Shown here piece after piece: positions 35,750 through 44,566 of a stretch of 64,000 nucleotides of DNA (positions are counted from its first letter, which is position 1; each line of letters opens with the position of its first letter). Source of the DNA: Akkermansia massiliensis. Its GTDB lineage: Bacteria > Verrucomicrobiota > Verrucomicrobiia > Verrucomicrobiales > Akkermansiaceae. The stretch spans positions 682,001 through 746,000 of the forward strand of contig NZ_JAMGSI010000001.1 in NCBI RefSeq assembly GCF_023516715.1, given 5' to 3'. The notes under the pieces were generated by a model. The model did not search any database. It was not told the origin of the DNA and saw only the letters and a program-made list of their open reading frames with translations. The translations under genes and the position numbers were made by a program.

Positions 35750-37642
35750 ATGTCCGAACACAAGGAAAGAAAGACTCTTGAAGAACGCCATCAGATGTCT
35801 GATCTGGAACGGCTGCGCCACTCCTGCGCGCACGTTCTGGCTACGGCCATTTGCCGCCTCTGGCCGGACGCCCAGCTGGCCGGCGGCCCTGCCGTGGATA
35901 ACGGTTTTTATTACGACGTGGAGCTGGACCACCGCATCAGCACAGAGGATTTTGAGCGCATTGAGGAGGAGATGAAGAAGGTGGTGAAGGAAAACCAGCC
36001 TTTCCAGAAGGAAGTTATTTCCCGCGCGGAGGCCATGAAGATGGCGGAATCCGGGGAATTGGGCGCCCTTGGGCCGCGCAATACGCCTTCCCAGTTTAAA
36101 ATTGACCTGCTGAACGACATTCCGGAAGACGAGGAGATTTCCCTGTTCCGCAACGGAGATTTTACGGACCTGTGCGCCGGCCCGCACGTGGGCCGTACGG
36201 GCAACTGCAAGGCGTTCAAAATCATGAGCGTGGCGAGCGCCTTCTACAAGGGAGACAAGAACCGTCCCATGCTCCAGCGCATTTACGGCACCTGCTTCCC
36301 GAACCGCACCCAGCTTGACGAGCACCTGGAACGGCTGGAGGAAGCGCGCCGCCGGGACCACCGCAAGCTGGGCCGTGAACTGGGTCTCTTCTGCATTGAC
36401 GAGGCCGTGGGCCAGGGCCTGATTCTCTGGAAGCCCAAAGGAGCCCTCATCCGCCGCTCCCTTCAGGATTTCATTACGCAGGAGCTGGACAAGCTGGGCT
36501 ATTCCCAGGTGTACACCCCCAACATCGGCAAGCTGGACCTGTACCGCACGTCCGGCCACTTCCCGTATTACCAGGAAAGCCAGTACGCGCCCATCCCGGA
36601 ACGGGACGCCATGGAAAAGCTGAGCCAGGAAGGAGCTTCCTGCGCGGAACTGTTCAACGGGCTGGCTGACGGCACCATTGAGGGCTACATGCTCAAGCCG
36701 ATGAACTGCCCGCACCACATCAAGATTTACGCGAATGACGCCCATTCCTACCGGGACCTTCCCGTGCGGCTGGCGGAATTCGGAACCGTGTACCGCTGGG
36801 AACAGAGCGGTGAGCTGGGCGGCATGACCCGCGTGCGCGGCTTTACGCAGGACGACGCCCACATTTTCTGCACGCCTGACCAGCTGGCCGGGGAAATCCG
36901 CCAGTGCCTGGGCATTGTGAAAACCATCTTCGGCACCCTGGGCATGACGGACTACCGCGTGCGCCTTTCCATGCGCGACCCGGAAAGCGACAAGTACGTG
37001 GGCTCTCCGGAAAACTGGGACAAGGCGGAACAGGCCCTGCGGGAAGCCGCGGAATGGCTGGGCGCGGACTATAGCGAGGAAGCCGGGGAAGCCGCCTTTT
37101 ACGGCCCCAAGATCGACTTCATCGTGCGCGACGCCATCGGGCGCGAATGGCAGCTGGGCACCGTGCAGGTGGACTACAACCTGCCGGAACGGTTTGACCT
37201 ACATTACACCGGAGCGGACAACAAGCCGCACCGCCCCGTGATGGTGCACCGCGCGCCCTTCGGCTCCATGGAGCGCTTCACGGGCCTGCTGATTGAGCAC
37301 TTTGAAGGGAAATTCCCCACCTGGCTTTCACCGGAACAGGTGCGCGTGCTCCCCATCTCCGACAAGGTGATGGACGTGGCCGCCGCGCACCGCGCCGCCC
37401 TGGCCGCCAGGGGAGTGCGCGTGACGGTGGATGAAACGCCGGACAAGATCGGCGCGAAGATCCGCAACGCCCGCCTGGACCGCGTTCCCTACATGCTGGT
37501 GCTCGGCCAGCGTGAGGCGGAGGAAGGCACCGTTTCCGTCCGCCACCGGGACAAGGGAGACCTGGGGGCGATGCCCTTTGAACAGTTTGCGGACGTTGTG
37601 GTCAGGGAAATTGCGGAGCGTCATATTTCCCCCATGATTTGA
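35750..37642 (+). CDS. thrS: Threonyl-tRNA synthetase lacking the TGS domain
   Basis: A class II synthetase that charges tRNA-Thr. From the ATG at 35750 (MSEHKERKTLEERHQM) it has 630 residues. Motifs include HSCAHVLATAI and DNGFYYDVEL of the editing-domain entrance, LKPMNCPHH with the zinc Cys, RVRGFTQDDAHIFC (motif 2), and HRAPFGSMERF (motif 3). A C-terminal anticodon-binding domain (VRVLPISDK to SVRHRDKGDLG) completes it. The about 60-residue N-terminal TGS domain present in E. coli ThrS is missing. The upstream in-frame sequence does not supply one. An insertion near DAMEKLSQEGAS lengthens the catalytic domain, which is why total length stays near normal. infC follows 39 bp downstream, as in many bacteria. 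Confidence 0.95.
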   Translation: MSEHKERKTLEERHQMSDLERLRHSCAHVLATAICRLWPDAQLAGGPAVDNGFYYDVELDHRISTEDFERIEEEMKKVVKENQPFQKEVISRAEAMKMAESGELGALGPRNTPSQFKIDLLNDIPEDEEISLFRNGDFTDLCAGPHVGRTGNCKAFKIMSVASAFYKGDKNRPMLQRIYGTCFPNRTQLDEHLERLEEARRRDHRKLGRELGLFCIDEAVGQGLILWKPKGALIRRSLQDFITQELDKLGYSQVYTPNIGKLDLYRTSGHFPYYQESQYAPIPERDAMEKLSQEGASCAELFNGLADGTIEGYMLKPMNCPHHIKIYANDAHSYRDLPVRLAEFGTVYRWEQSGELGGMTRVRGFTQDDAHIFCTPDQLAGEIRQCLGIVKTIFGTLGMTDYRVRLSMRDPESDKYVGSPENWDKAEQALREAAEWLGADYSEEAGEAAFYGPKIDFIVRDAIGREWQLGTVQVDYNLPERFDLHYTGADNKPHRPVMVHRAPFGSMERFTGLLIEHFEGKFPTWLSPEQVRVLPISDKVMDVAAAHRAALAARGVRVTVDETPDKIGAKIRNARLDRVPYMLVLGQREAEEGTVSVRHRDKGDLGAMPFEQFADVVVREIAERHISPMI

Positions 37643-37681
37643 GTTGCCAAGTTATTTTATTTAGTTTAGTAGTATCCGGAC

Positions 37682-38320
37682 GTGCCAATCAAGCCAACGA
37701 AGAATAATGATGGTAATCGCCGCCGTGAGCGCGGTGATCAAACCCGTGTGAATGAACGCATCCGCGCCCCCCGCGTGCGCGTGGTGACCGCCAACGGCGA
37801 CCAGCTCGGCGTCATGAATACGCGCGACGCGCTGGAAAAGGCCAAGGCCCTGGGCCTGGACCTGGTGGAAGTGGCGGGCAATGCCGATCCGCCCGTGTGC
37901 CGCGTGGTGGACTATGGACGGTACAAGTACCAGCAGTCCAAGCTCCAGAAAAACAACAAGAGCCGCACGATCAAGCTTAAGGAAGTCAAGCTCCGCATCG
38001 GGACGGACACGAACGACTACAACGTGAAGCTGGCCCGTGCGGAAAGCTTCCTGGACCACGGCCACAAGGTCCGTTTCCAGCTCCGCTTCCGCGGCCGTGA
38101 GAACGCCCACCAGGAACTTGGCTATGACATGTTCAACAAGGTCATTGCGGACTTGAAGACCATGGCGCAGGTGGACCAGGCTCCGCGCCTGGCCGGCAAC
38201 ACCATGCACATGGTGCTCTCCCCGCTGCCCGTCCAGCAGCGCGTGAAGAAATTCACCGCCCACCTGGATGAGGACTTTGATTCGGAAGATTCCGCCTTTG
38301 ACGCGGAAGACGACGAGTGA
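37682..38320 (+). CDS. infC: Translation initiation factor IF-3
   Basis: IF-3 binds the 30S subunit, prevents premature 50S joining and checks the start codon. It has 212 residues. The N-domain begins at VNERIRAPRVRVV and contains GVMNTRDALEKAKALGLDLVEVAGNADPPVCRVVDYG. The C-domain includes KEVKLRIGTDTNDYNVKLARAESFLDHGHKVRF. An acidic extension (DEDFDSEDSAFDAEDDE) follows the usual end and is longer than in E. coli. The only possible start is the GTG at 37682, because an in-frame stop lies three codons upstream. Atypical starts are common for infC. rpmI and rplT, the usual next genes, are absent; a strong terminator follows. Confidence 0.95.
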   Translation: MPIKPTKNNDGNRRRERGDQTRVNERIRAPRVRVVTANGDQLGVMNTRDALEKAKALGLDLVEVAGNADPPVCRVVDYGRYKYQQSKLQKNNKSRTIKLKEVKLRIGTDTNDYNVKLARAESFLDHGHKVRFQLRFRGRENAHQELGYDMFNKVIADLKTMAQVDQAPRLAGNTMHMVLSPLPVQQRVKKFTAHLDEDFDSEDSAFDAEDDE

Positions 38321-38342
38321 AGCGCTTTTCCCTCTTTTTTCA

Positions 38343-38376
38343 GGCTTTCCGCCCTGCAGGGCGGAAAGCCTTTTTT
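38343..38376 (+). terminator. Strong Rho-independent terminator after infC
   Basis: GGCTTTCCGCCC and GGGCGGAAAGCC form a perfect 12-bp stem around TGCA (the whole is palindromic) and are followed by six T. This is the clearest terminator in the window and ends the thrS-infC operon. Confidence 0.92.
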
Positions 38377-38384
38377 ACGGACAA

Positions 38385-38816
38385 ATGCCTTTTTCCATGG
38401 TTCTTTCCTACACTGACACCAAAGAATTTTCCCCGGCGGCGCTGGAGGAATTGTTCCTTTCCGTCCAATGGGAATCCGGGCGGCATCCGGAACGCCTGGC
38501 GGAAGCATTGCTCCATTACGGGACCGTGTTTTCCGCCTGGGACGGCGGCAGGCTGGCGGGACTGATCGCCGCCATGGATGACGGAACCATGACGGCGTAT
38601 GTCCATTACCTGCTGGTGCATCCGCTGTACCAGGGGTGCGGCGTCGGCTCCCGCCTGCTGGAGCTGTGCAAAAAGCGCTATGCCGGGTATTTGAACGTGG
38701 TGCTCACCTCCTACCGCGAAGGAGTGCCTTTTTACGAAAGGAACGGCTTTATCGCGGACCGGACGCAGGAGGCCATGCGCTTTATTCCCCCTTCTTCCGG
38801 GGAAACCGGGCTTTAA
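38385..38816 (+). CDS. GNAT-family N-acetyltransferase
   Basis: About 143 residues from the ATG at 38385 (MPFSMVLSYTD); an ATG four codons later is equally possible. It shows the GNAT core: GRLAGLIAAMDDG (strand 4), YLLVHPLYQGCGVGSRLLELC with the acetyl-CoA-binding Q-x-x-G-x-G/A loop, and YREGVPFYERNGF near the end. The substrate cannot be told from sequence; small single-domain GNATs often acetylate amines or proteins. It lies just after the infC terminator and converges with the DUF418 gene. Confidence 0.85.
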   Translation: MPFSMVLSYTDTKEFSPAALEELFLSVQWESGRHPERLAEALLHYGTVFSAWDGGRLAGLIAAMDDGTMTAYVHYLLVHPLYQGCGVGSRLLELCKKRYAGYLNVVLTSYREGVPFYERNGFIADRTQEAMRFIPPSSGETGL

Positions 38817-38847
38817 CAGACGCAGGGAGGAAGAAGAGCCGCCCTTC

Positions 38848-40071
38848 CTATGGCATGCGCTTGCGGAACGGCTGCATGCGGCACATGGTGGCGGTGCGCC
38901 ACAGCCATTCCAGGGGGCCGTACAGGAAGCGGCTCAGCCAGAGGCGGCAGGCCCAGGCTTGAAGCAGGAAGACGGCAACGGCGGCGCACAGGCAAGCCCA
39001 CGGTCCCATGCCCTGCGCCAGTCCCAGCCCCCACCCGAAGAACAGGAACGTGAATACCAGCGTTTGGGAGACGTAGCACGTCAGCGTGCATTTTCCGGTG
39101 CTGCTGAGCAGCCTGGATGGCAGGGGAAGGCCGGGATGGGTGAACAGCAGGACGGCGGCGGAGACGAAGGCCGCGGTATAGGCTAGGTTTTCCCATTGGT
39201 GCAGAAGGTGTCCAGCGTCCGTTCCCAACGCGGAGTCCAGCCGGGAGGTGAGGAGTAGGCGCGCCGCCAGCAGAGCCAGAAACAGGGTTCCGGAGATTCC
39301 AAGCATCCGCAGAAACAGGCGGCGCTTGTTCGGAGCGTCCACAAAGACCTGCCATCTCCCCGCCAGCATGCCCAGGATGAAGAGGCCCAGCGTCTGCCAG
39401 ATGCGGCCGCTGAGCAGGAAGAACTGCCATTTGCCCGCCTGGCCCTGCGTCAGGTTCCACAGGGCCGCTTCCCCCCAGCTGCCGTGGGCGTACAGGAATT
39501 CACGCGAAGGGCCTGCCGCCGGGGAGGCCGGGTGGAACCAGCCGGAGGAATGCGGCCACAGGTCCGCCAGTCCGGCGCGGGACAGCGTGTCCATGAAGGC
39601 GACGGGCTGCATCAGGCACAGCAGGCAGAGGATGACGAGAAGAGGCGTACCGCGTTTGTACAGGGCCACCAGGGCAAAACCCAGCACGCCGAAGATGGTG
39701 AGGATGTCCCCGTCATAAAAAAGGGTGTGCGCCAGCCCAAGCAGGAACAGGAGCGCCAGCCGCCACATGAAGCGCTTCCGGAAGTCGACGCCTTTCTGTT
39801 CCTGCCTGTCCAGCTGGATGAAGAAGCTGAGGCCAAACAGGAAGGAGAAGAGAAGGAAGGATTTGCTGACGAAAAGGTGTTCGTAGGCCCAGTCCGCCGC
39901 GCTGTTGGCCGCGGCCTGCCATCCCTCCGCCGGGGGCATGGGGAGGTACAGGTTGAAGTGGTCGTGCGCGTGGACGGTGACGATGCCCAGCAGGGCCAGC
40001 GCCCGGAGGATGTCCAGGATGGTGATGCGCGCCGCCCGGGGGGGCGCTCCGGCGGGAGTCCGGGCGGTCAT
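38848..40071 (-). CDS. DUF418 (YeiB-like) integral membrane protein
   Basis: A 407-residue multi-spanning inner-membrane protein. The N-terminal motif RITILDILRALALLGIVTVHA and FLLFSFLFGLSFFIQLDR are typical of the YeiB/acyltransferase-3-like group. The C-terminal DUF418 portion contains STGKCTLTCYVSQTLVF and ends with GPLEWLWRTATMCRMQPF. The activity of DUF418 proteins is not established; a transport or acyl-transfer role is suggested by fold relatives. It begins 4 bp from the end of dxr on the same strand, probably an operon. Confidence 0.87.
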   Translation of the reverse strand: MTARTPAGAPPRAARITILDILRALALLGIVTVHAHDHFNLYLPMPPAEGWQAAANSAADWAYEHLFVSKSFLLFSFLFGLSFFIQLDRQEQKGVDFRKRFMWRLALLFLLGLAHTLFYDGDILTIFGVLGFALVALYKRGTPLLVILCLLCLMQPVAFMDTLSRAGLADLWPHSSGWFHPASPAAGPSREFLYAHGSWGEAALWNLTQGQAGKWQFFLLSGRIWQTLGLFILGMLAGRWQVFVDAPNKRRLFLRMLGISGTLFLALLAARLLLTSRLDSALGTDAGHLLHQWENLAYTAAFVSAAVLLFTHPGLPLPSRLLSSTGKCTLTCYVSQTLVFTFLFFGWGLGLAQGMGPWACLCAAVAVFLLQAWACRLWLSRFLYGPLEWLWRTATMCRMQPFRKRMP

Positions 40072-40075
40072 GGCG

Positions 40076-41251
40076 TCAGGAAGGGCGGGAAAGGGAAGGA
40101 ATCAGTTCCGCCGCGCGCCGCCTGGCCCACTGGTCCGCTTCCAGGATGGGGGCCAGCTCTCCGCGGGGATCTGCCGGGGTGTGGTCGTTCATGACGGCTT
40201 CCACCAGTTTCCAGATGCCGGGGAAGGTGAGTTTTCCCTGAATGAAGGCGTCCACCGCCACTTCATTGGCGGCGTTGTAGACGGCGGCCAGGGTGCTGCT
40301 GCTGGCGCCGGCCCTGCGCGCCAGGTCCAGGGCGGGGAAGGCGTCCGGACGGGGCGCCTCGAACACCAGCTGGCCTATCTCCGCAAAGTTGAGCTGCTTG
40401 AGAGAGTTGGGAACGCGGTCCGGCCACGTGACGGCGTACTGGATGGGGAAGCACATGTCCGAGCTGCTCATCTGGGCCAGCACCGTGCCGTCCCGGTATT
40501 CCACCATGGAATGCACGATGCTCTGCGGGTGAACGATGACGTCCACCTTTTCCATGGGAACGTCAAACAGCCAGCGGGCCTCAATCATTTCCAGCCCCTT
40601 GTTGAACAGGGTGGCGGAGTCTATGGTGATTTTCCGGCCCATGCTCCAGGTGGGGTGCTTGAGGGCCTGTTCCAGCGTGACGTGCTCCAGGTCTTCCTTC
40701 TTCCAGGTGCGGAAGGGGCCGCCGGACGCCGTCAGAATCAGGCGGGAAACGGCATCCGGTCCGCCGTGGCTGCCGTTCAGGCACTGGAAGATGGCGTTAT
40801 GTTCGCTGTCCACCGGAAGCACCTGCACACCTGCTTGGCGCGCCTTTTCCATGACAATCTGGCCGGCCATGACCAGAATTTCCTTGCTGGCGATGGCGAG
40901 GTCCTTGCCTGCTTCAATGGCGGCCAGTGCGGGCTTGAGGCCGGCAGTCCCCACGATGGAGATCAGCACCATGTCCGCCTCCGGAAGCTGCGCCAGGCGG
41001 CACAGGCCTTCCTCGCCCGTTTCCACCTGGGCGCCGGGAAGGGCGCGCGCCAGCTTGTCCGCCCCGGACGGGTCAAAAATGCATACGTTGCGGACGTTGA
41101 ATTCGCACGCCTGGCGGGCCAGGGCCTCCACGCTGGTTCCGGCGGCCAGCCCCACGATTTCCATTCTGTCCGGAATGTCCCGGGCGACTTTCAGGGCGCT
41201 GGTTCCGATGGAACCGGTGGAGCCCAGGATGACGACGCGTCGTTTCTGCAT
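40076..41251 (-). CDS. dxr: 1-deoxy-D-xylulose-5-phosphate reductoisomerase
   Basis: The second enzyme of the MEP isoprenoid pathway, converting DXP to 2-C-methyl-D-erythritol 4-phosphate with NADPH. It has 391 residues, full length. The nucleotide motif is LGSTGSIGTSAL at 10-21. The metal and substrate site is VDSEHNAIFQCL near residue 150. The flexible loop and phosphate-binding region contain ASGGPFR, WSMGRKITIDSATLFNKGLEMIEA and HPQSIVHSM. The upstream end abuts the DUF4173 region by 89 bp. The downstream DUF418 gene follows within 4 bp. Dxr is the target of fosmidomycin. Confidence 0.97.
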   Translation of the reverse strand: MQKRRVVILGSTGSIGTSALKVARDIPDRMEIVGLAAGTSVEALARQACEFNVRNVCIFDPSGADKLARALPGAQVETGEEGLCRLAQLPEADMVLISIVGTAGLKPALAAIEAGKDLAIASKEILVMAGQIVMEKARQAGVQVLPVDSEHNAIFQCLNGSHGGPDAVSRLILTASGGPFRTWKKEDLEHVTLEQALKHPTWSMGRKITIDSATLFNKGLEMIEARWLFDVPMEKVDVIVHPQSIVHSMVEYRDGTVLAQMSSSDMCFPIQYAVTWPDRVPNSLKQLNFAEIGQLVFEAPRPDAFPALDLARRAGASSSTLAAVYNAANEVAVDAFIQGKLTFPGIWKLVEAVMNDHTPADPRGELAPILEADQWARRRAAELIPSLSRPS

Positions 41252-41339
41252 AACGGAGAAGCATGATGCAAAAAATACGGCTCCTTGACAAGCCGGGGAG
41301 ATGAAAATCTTCCCCGCGCCGCAGGGACCGGCCCCTCCG

Positions 41340-42944
41340 TCAGTTCGGCCTCATTCCGGTGGGCCGGGAGGAAGGACGCCACGCATCCGTGCCGTAGGTG
41401 GCTTGTGCCGTGGGTTCGGGAAGCTGCCGGAACTGCATCCTCTGCCGGTCCCGTCTCCATTTCCGCAGGTTGCGGGAACGCCAGTTCCAAATGCGGCTTT
41501 CGGCATGGAGGGCTTCCCGGGTCATGGCGTAAACGTTGGCTCCGGCTTCCGTATCCCCTCCCAGCCGGCGGTAGACGGCCATGGCGAAGGGGATGTTGTC
41601 CCGGAGTTCAAAGCGCGGCAGGTCTCCATCGCTGAAATACCAGTCCGGCTGCCTGTCCATCGTCATCAGGTTCAGGTCGCCGCTCAGTTGGGACGGACTG
41701 CGGAGCCCGGTCAGGGCCAGGAAAACAAGGGCTGTGGCGCCGCAGAGTTTTCCATAACGCAGCCAGTTTCCATGACCGGCCATGTAGCGGAAGAGAAGGT
41801 ACAGGAAGCAGGCTCCCATCAGCAAATAGATGCCGGCCGTGACGCGGTTGGGAGAGAAGCCGAAATCTTTTATCTGGAAATACAGCCTCATGCCCACGCT
41901 GGCGGCGAGCAGTCCGGTCTGCGCCGCCAGGATGAAGCCCAGGACGATTCCCGTTTTTGACGCCCGCACGGAGCCTTCCGGACGGAACAGGACCAGCAGC
42001 ACCAGGGCGGAAAGAAAGGCCGCCAGCATGATGGAGTCCGCCCCGTCGTGCAGATAGGCGGTCTGGGAGATGCCGTCAGGAACGCTCCCCCGCCATAAGA
42101 ACGCCACGTCCGTGCCGTTGTTGACCAGAAAGGCCAGGTTGATGAACAGCAGGGAAACGGCGGGGAGGTGCGGGAGCCAGGGGCTGCCCGGACGCACGGG
42201 GTGTTGTTCCGGGAAGGAAGAGCGGGAGCGCGGCATGGCTGCAATGCCGAATGCCAGGGCTCCCAGGCACCACAGGAGGATGTCCGCTACCGTTCCCATA
42301 TCCGGAACCAGCCAGGAGCAATAGCTCCAGAACCATTTGTTCATGGCTGTTCTGACAGCGGCGACCACAGGGTTCCCGTCCGCAAAGATGGACAGGAAGA
42401 CCAGGAACAGAATGACTCCGATGGCGACGCTGCCTGCAAGCGGAATTTTCCCCAGGACGTTTGCGGCCGCCTCTTTTGCCTGGGTCATCCGGAAAAATTT
42501 ATAGCCCCACCAGGTGACGTACCGTTTGGCAGGGTCAAAGCTGTTGCCCTCTTTCCGCGGCAGGAACGTTATCACCACGGGAAGCCCCAGGCCGATGAGC
42601 AGATTGAACTGGGTAAAGGAAGTCAGGTTGGCGCCTGCCGCAGCAGCGTTCAGCACGGCCATGAAAACGAGGAACACCTGCTCCTTCCGGCTGAGGTCCG
42701 TTCTCAGTGCCAGAAAGGCCGCCGTGTACAGCAGAAGGCCCAGCGCAGTGCCGATGCCCAGGCCCTCCAATGTACCGAACATGAAATCCGCGGCAAAGCC
42801 GCTGGCAATCAGGACAAGCAGCGGGATGTGCCCATGCCTCCACCAGGAAGGGGAAAGCAGGGACTGCGGATCTCTGCGGACGGAGGTGGGGCAGGAAGGC
42901 GGAAGGGATGGACGCTCCGGAAAGGAAGAGGAAGGTTCTGTCAT
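41340..42944 (-). CDS. DUF4173-like multi-spanning membrane protein
   Basis: About 534 residues from the ATG at 42944. A proline-rich cytoplasmic N-terminus (about 35 residues) precedes roughly a dozen hydrophobic helices. The central region [28 protein letters not shown] and the segment [25 protein letters not shown], followed by RMSLYF-like [25 protein letters not shown], match the DUF4173 pattern. A soluble tail rich in Arg and Trp follows, with [29 protein letters not shown]. The molecular function of this family is unknown. Confidence 0.75.
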   Translation of the reverse strand: MTEPSSSFPERPSLPPSCPTSVRRDPQSLLSPSWWRHGHIPLLVLIASGFAADFMFGTLEGLGIGTALGLLLYTAAFLALRTDLSRKEQVFLVFMAVLNAAAAGANLTSFTQFNLLIGLGLPVVITFLPRKEGNSFDPAKRYVTWWGYKFFRMTQAKEAAANVLGKIPLAGSVAIGVILFLVFLSIFADGNPVVAAVRTAMNKWFWSYCSWLVPDMGTVADILLWCLGALAFGIAAMPRSRSSFPEQHPVRPGSPWLPHLPAVSLLFINLAFLVNNGTDVAFLWRGSVPDGISQTAYLHDGADSIMLAAFLSALVLLVLFRPEGSVRASKTGIVLGFILAAQTGLLAASVGMRLYFQIKDFGFSPNRVTAGIYLLMGACFLYLLFRYMAGHGNWLRYGKLCGATALVFLALTGLRSPSQLSGDLNLMTMDRQPDWYFSDGDLPRFELRDNIPFAMAVYRRLGGDTEAGANVYAMTREALHAESRIWNWRSRNLRKWRRDRQRMQFRQLPEPTAQATYGTDAWRPSSRPTGMRPN

Positions 42945-43128
42945 AGGAGAAAGGTCGGATAGTTGCGGAACAGCCGCCCGCACGCGGGGAGTGAGGCGCT
43001 GTCCGTTAATGTTTAGCCGTTATTGCAGGAGTGTCAAGCAGGGATGTCCGGAAAAGAGCGGGCCTGAATGGAGAGGGCGGGTCCGCCGCATGGAAAAGGA
43101 TTGTATTTTCCGCAGGAGGGCGTATAGC

Positions 43129-43647
43129 ATGGCACGAATGAAGCGCATCGCCGTGTATGCCGGTAGTTTTGACCCTCTGACCAATGGTCACTTATGGATG
43201 ATCAAGCAGGGGGCGAGGATGTTTGATGAGCTGATTGTGGCCATAGGCGACAATCCGGACAAGCACTACACGTTTTCCCATGAGGAACGCATGACCATGC
43301 TGCGGGTGGCGCTTTCCGACATGCCGGACGTGCGCATTGCCGAGTTCCACAACCGCTTTCTGGTGGATTTTGCCAACGAACACGGGGCCACGTTCATGCT
43401 GCGCGGCATCCGTTCCACGCAGGATTATGAATATGAACGCGTGATGCGCCATATTAATGCGGACATGGCTCCCAAGGTCTGCACGGTGTTCCTGATGCCT
43501 CCGCGGGATACGGCGGAACTGTCCTCCAGCATGATCAAGGGGCTGATTGGCCCGGAAGGCTGGGAAAGCCAGGTAAGCCGCTATGTCCCCCACAATGTAT
43601 TCGCCATGCTGAAGGAGAAGTACCGGGAAGTTTTCCCGCGTTCCTAG
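43129..43647 (+). CDS. coaD: Phosphopantetheine adenylyltransferase
   Basis: The penultimate step of coenzyme A synthesis, transferring AMP from ATP to 4'-phosphopantetheine. It has 172 residues. The nucleotidyl-transferase motif is [15 protein letters not shown] at 9-23 (T-x-GH variant). [16 protein letters not shown] and [10 protein letters not shown] follow. The start is the ATG at 43129, preceded by GGAGGG about 10 bases upstream, one of the few good ribosome-binding sites in the window. The open frame reaches much further upstream without similarity. It converges with the release-factor-like gene. Confidence 0.96.
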   Translation: MARMKRIAVYAGSFDPLTNGHLWMIKQGARMFDELIVAIGDNPDKHYTFSHEERMTMLRVALSDMPDVRIAEFHNRFLVDFANEHGATFMLRGIRSTQDYEYERVMRHINADMAPKVCTVFLMPPRDTAELSSSMIKGLIGPEGWESQVSRYVPHNVFAMLKEKYREVFPRS

Positions 43648-43664
43648 CGGCTTTTGGAGCCGTT
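43646..43664. terminator. Short hairpin between convergent coaD and release-factor-like gene
   Basis: AGCGGCT (43646-43652) and AGCCGTT (43658-43664) pair, with one G-T wobble, around TTTGG, overlapping the coaD stop. The minus-strand gene ends at 43663. Probably a bidirectional terminator, without a long U run. Confidence 0.4.
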
Positions 43665-44025
43665 ATTCGTTGTCCGGAGAGGGAGCCGGAGGACTGGAAC
43701 GCCTGCGTCTTCTACGGTCCTTCTGCCGGCGCATGCGCTGGATGACGCGGGCTCTCGCGGCGCATCGGCCCGTTTGCATTTGTTCCACCGCGTCGCACAG
43801 TTCCCTGCGCGCCAGAAAGCGGTTGAGCTCGCGGGACCTGTCCACGTGGCATTTGACGGCGATTCCCGTGGGGATGTGCTTGAGATAAACGCAGTTGTTG
43901 GTTTTATTCACCTTCTGGCCGCCGCGCCCGCTTCCGCGGACAAAGCTTTCCTCCAGATCCTGTTCACGGATGCCCAGGGCTTCCATCCGCTCCTGGAGAG
44001 CGGCCAGTTTTTCAGGCCTTACCAT
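43663..44025 (-). CDS. GGQ-containing release-factor-like protein
   Basis: About 120 residues from the ATG at 44025 (MVRPEKLAALQERM). It contains the RF-1 domain GGQ motif in RGSGRGGQKVNKTNNCVYL near residue 35, which enters the ribosomal peptidyl-transferase centre to hydrolyse peptidyl-tRNA. Codon-recognition domains are absent. A very basic arginine-rich tail (QRMRRQKDRRRRRR) follows, as in ArfB/YaeJ and the mitochondrial C12orf65 type. Ribosome rescue is the likely role. The start overlaps the end of the upstream PH-like membrane-protein gene by 14 bp, implying translational coupling. Confidence 0.88.
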   Translation of the reverse strand: MVRPEKLAALQERMEALGIREQDLEESFVRGSGRGGQKVNKTNNCVYLKHIPTGIAVKCHVDRSRELNRFLARRELCDAVEQMQTGRCAARARVIQRMRRQKDRRRRRRSSPPAPSPDNE

Positions 44026-44566
44026 AACCGGAGCATTGCAGGGTGTTGACGCGCTGCCGGACCGCATGGACCAGCATTTCCCGGCTGGCGGCTGTCATGG
44101 AGCGCAGGCTGACCGCGACGGTTGAGCCGTCCGTCAGGCGGAGGTTCAGGCGTCCGCCTTTCCGGTCCGCAGAACGTATCTGCTGCCAGAAGCACCATTG
44201 CATGGCGCGGCGCGCCCGCAGGAAGGGCAGGATTTCCACGCCTACCGGGGTGACGATGACGGCCGCGTGCTTCAGGCAGCGGCTCCCCGCAATCAGGCAG
44301 AGGACGGCGGGAACAAGCGCCGCAGCCTGCATGGCCCACAGGGGGGCGGGCAGGTACGGGGTGATCGTATCGTAACCCGTGAGCTGGAGGAAGGCGGCGG
44401 TGGCGATCAGCAGGAATCCCGCCGCCAGCAGGACGGAGCCCGCGCGGTTGCGGGTGAAGCGCAGCTCCCTTTCCCGGGCGGGAATGTGCCGGATGTCCTC
44501 CACGCCCAGCCCGGCTTTGACCGGGCGGGGGGCGGAGGCGGAAGAATGGAGTTCAGGCTCCGGCAT
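44012..44566 (-). CDS. Small two-helix membrane protein, possibly PH-like
   Basis: A 184-residue protein with a soluble N-terminus, two adjacent membrane helices at about residues 43-63 and 73-93 (AGSVLLAAGFLLIATAAFL and AMQAAALVPAVLCLIAG), and a C-terminal beta-rich domain (AVIVTPVGVEILPFLRARRAMQWCFWQQI, GRLNLRLTDGSTVAVSLRSM). This layout resembles bacterial PH-domain membrane proteins, but the similarity is only by pattern. It overlaps the genes on both sides by 14 bp (44012-44025 and 44553-44566), so it belongs to one translationally coupled cluster with the UDP-glucose pyrophosphorylase and the release-factor-like gene. Confidence 0.7.
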   Translation of the reverse strand: MPEPELHSSASAPRPVKAGLGVEDIRHIPARERELRFTRNRAGSVLLAAGFLLIATAAFLQLTGYDTITPYLPAPLWAMQAAALVPAVLCLIAGSRCLKHAAVIVTPVGVEILPFLRARRAMQWCFWQQIRSADRKGGRLNLRLTDGSTVAVSLRSMTAASREMLVHAVRQRVNTLQCSGYGKA

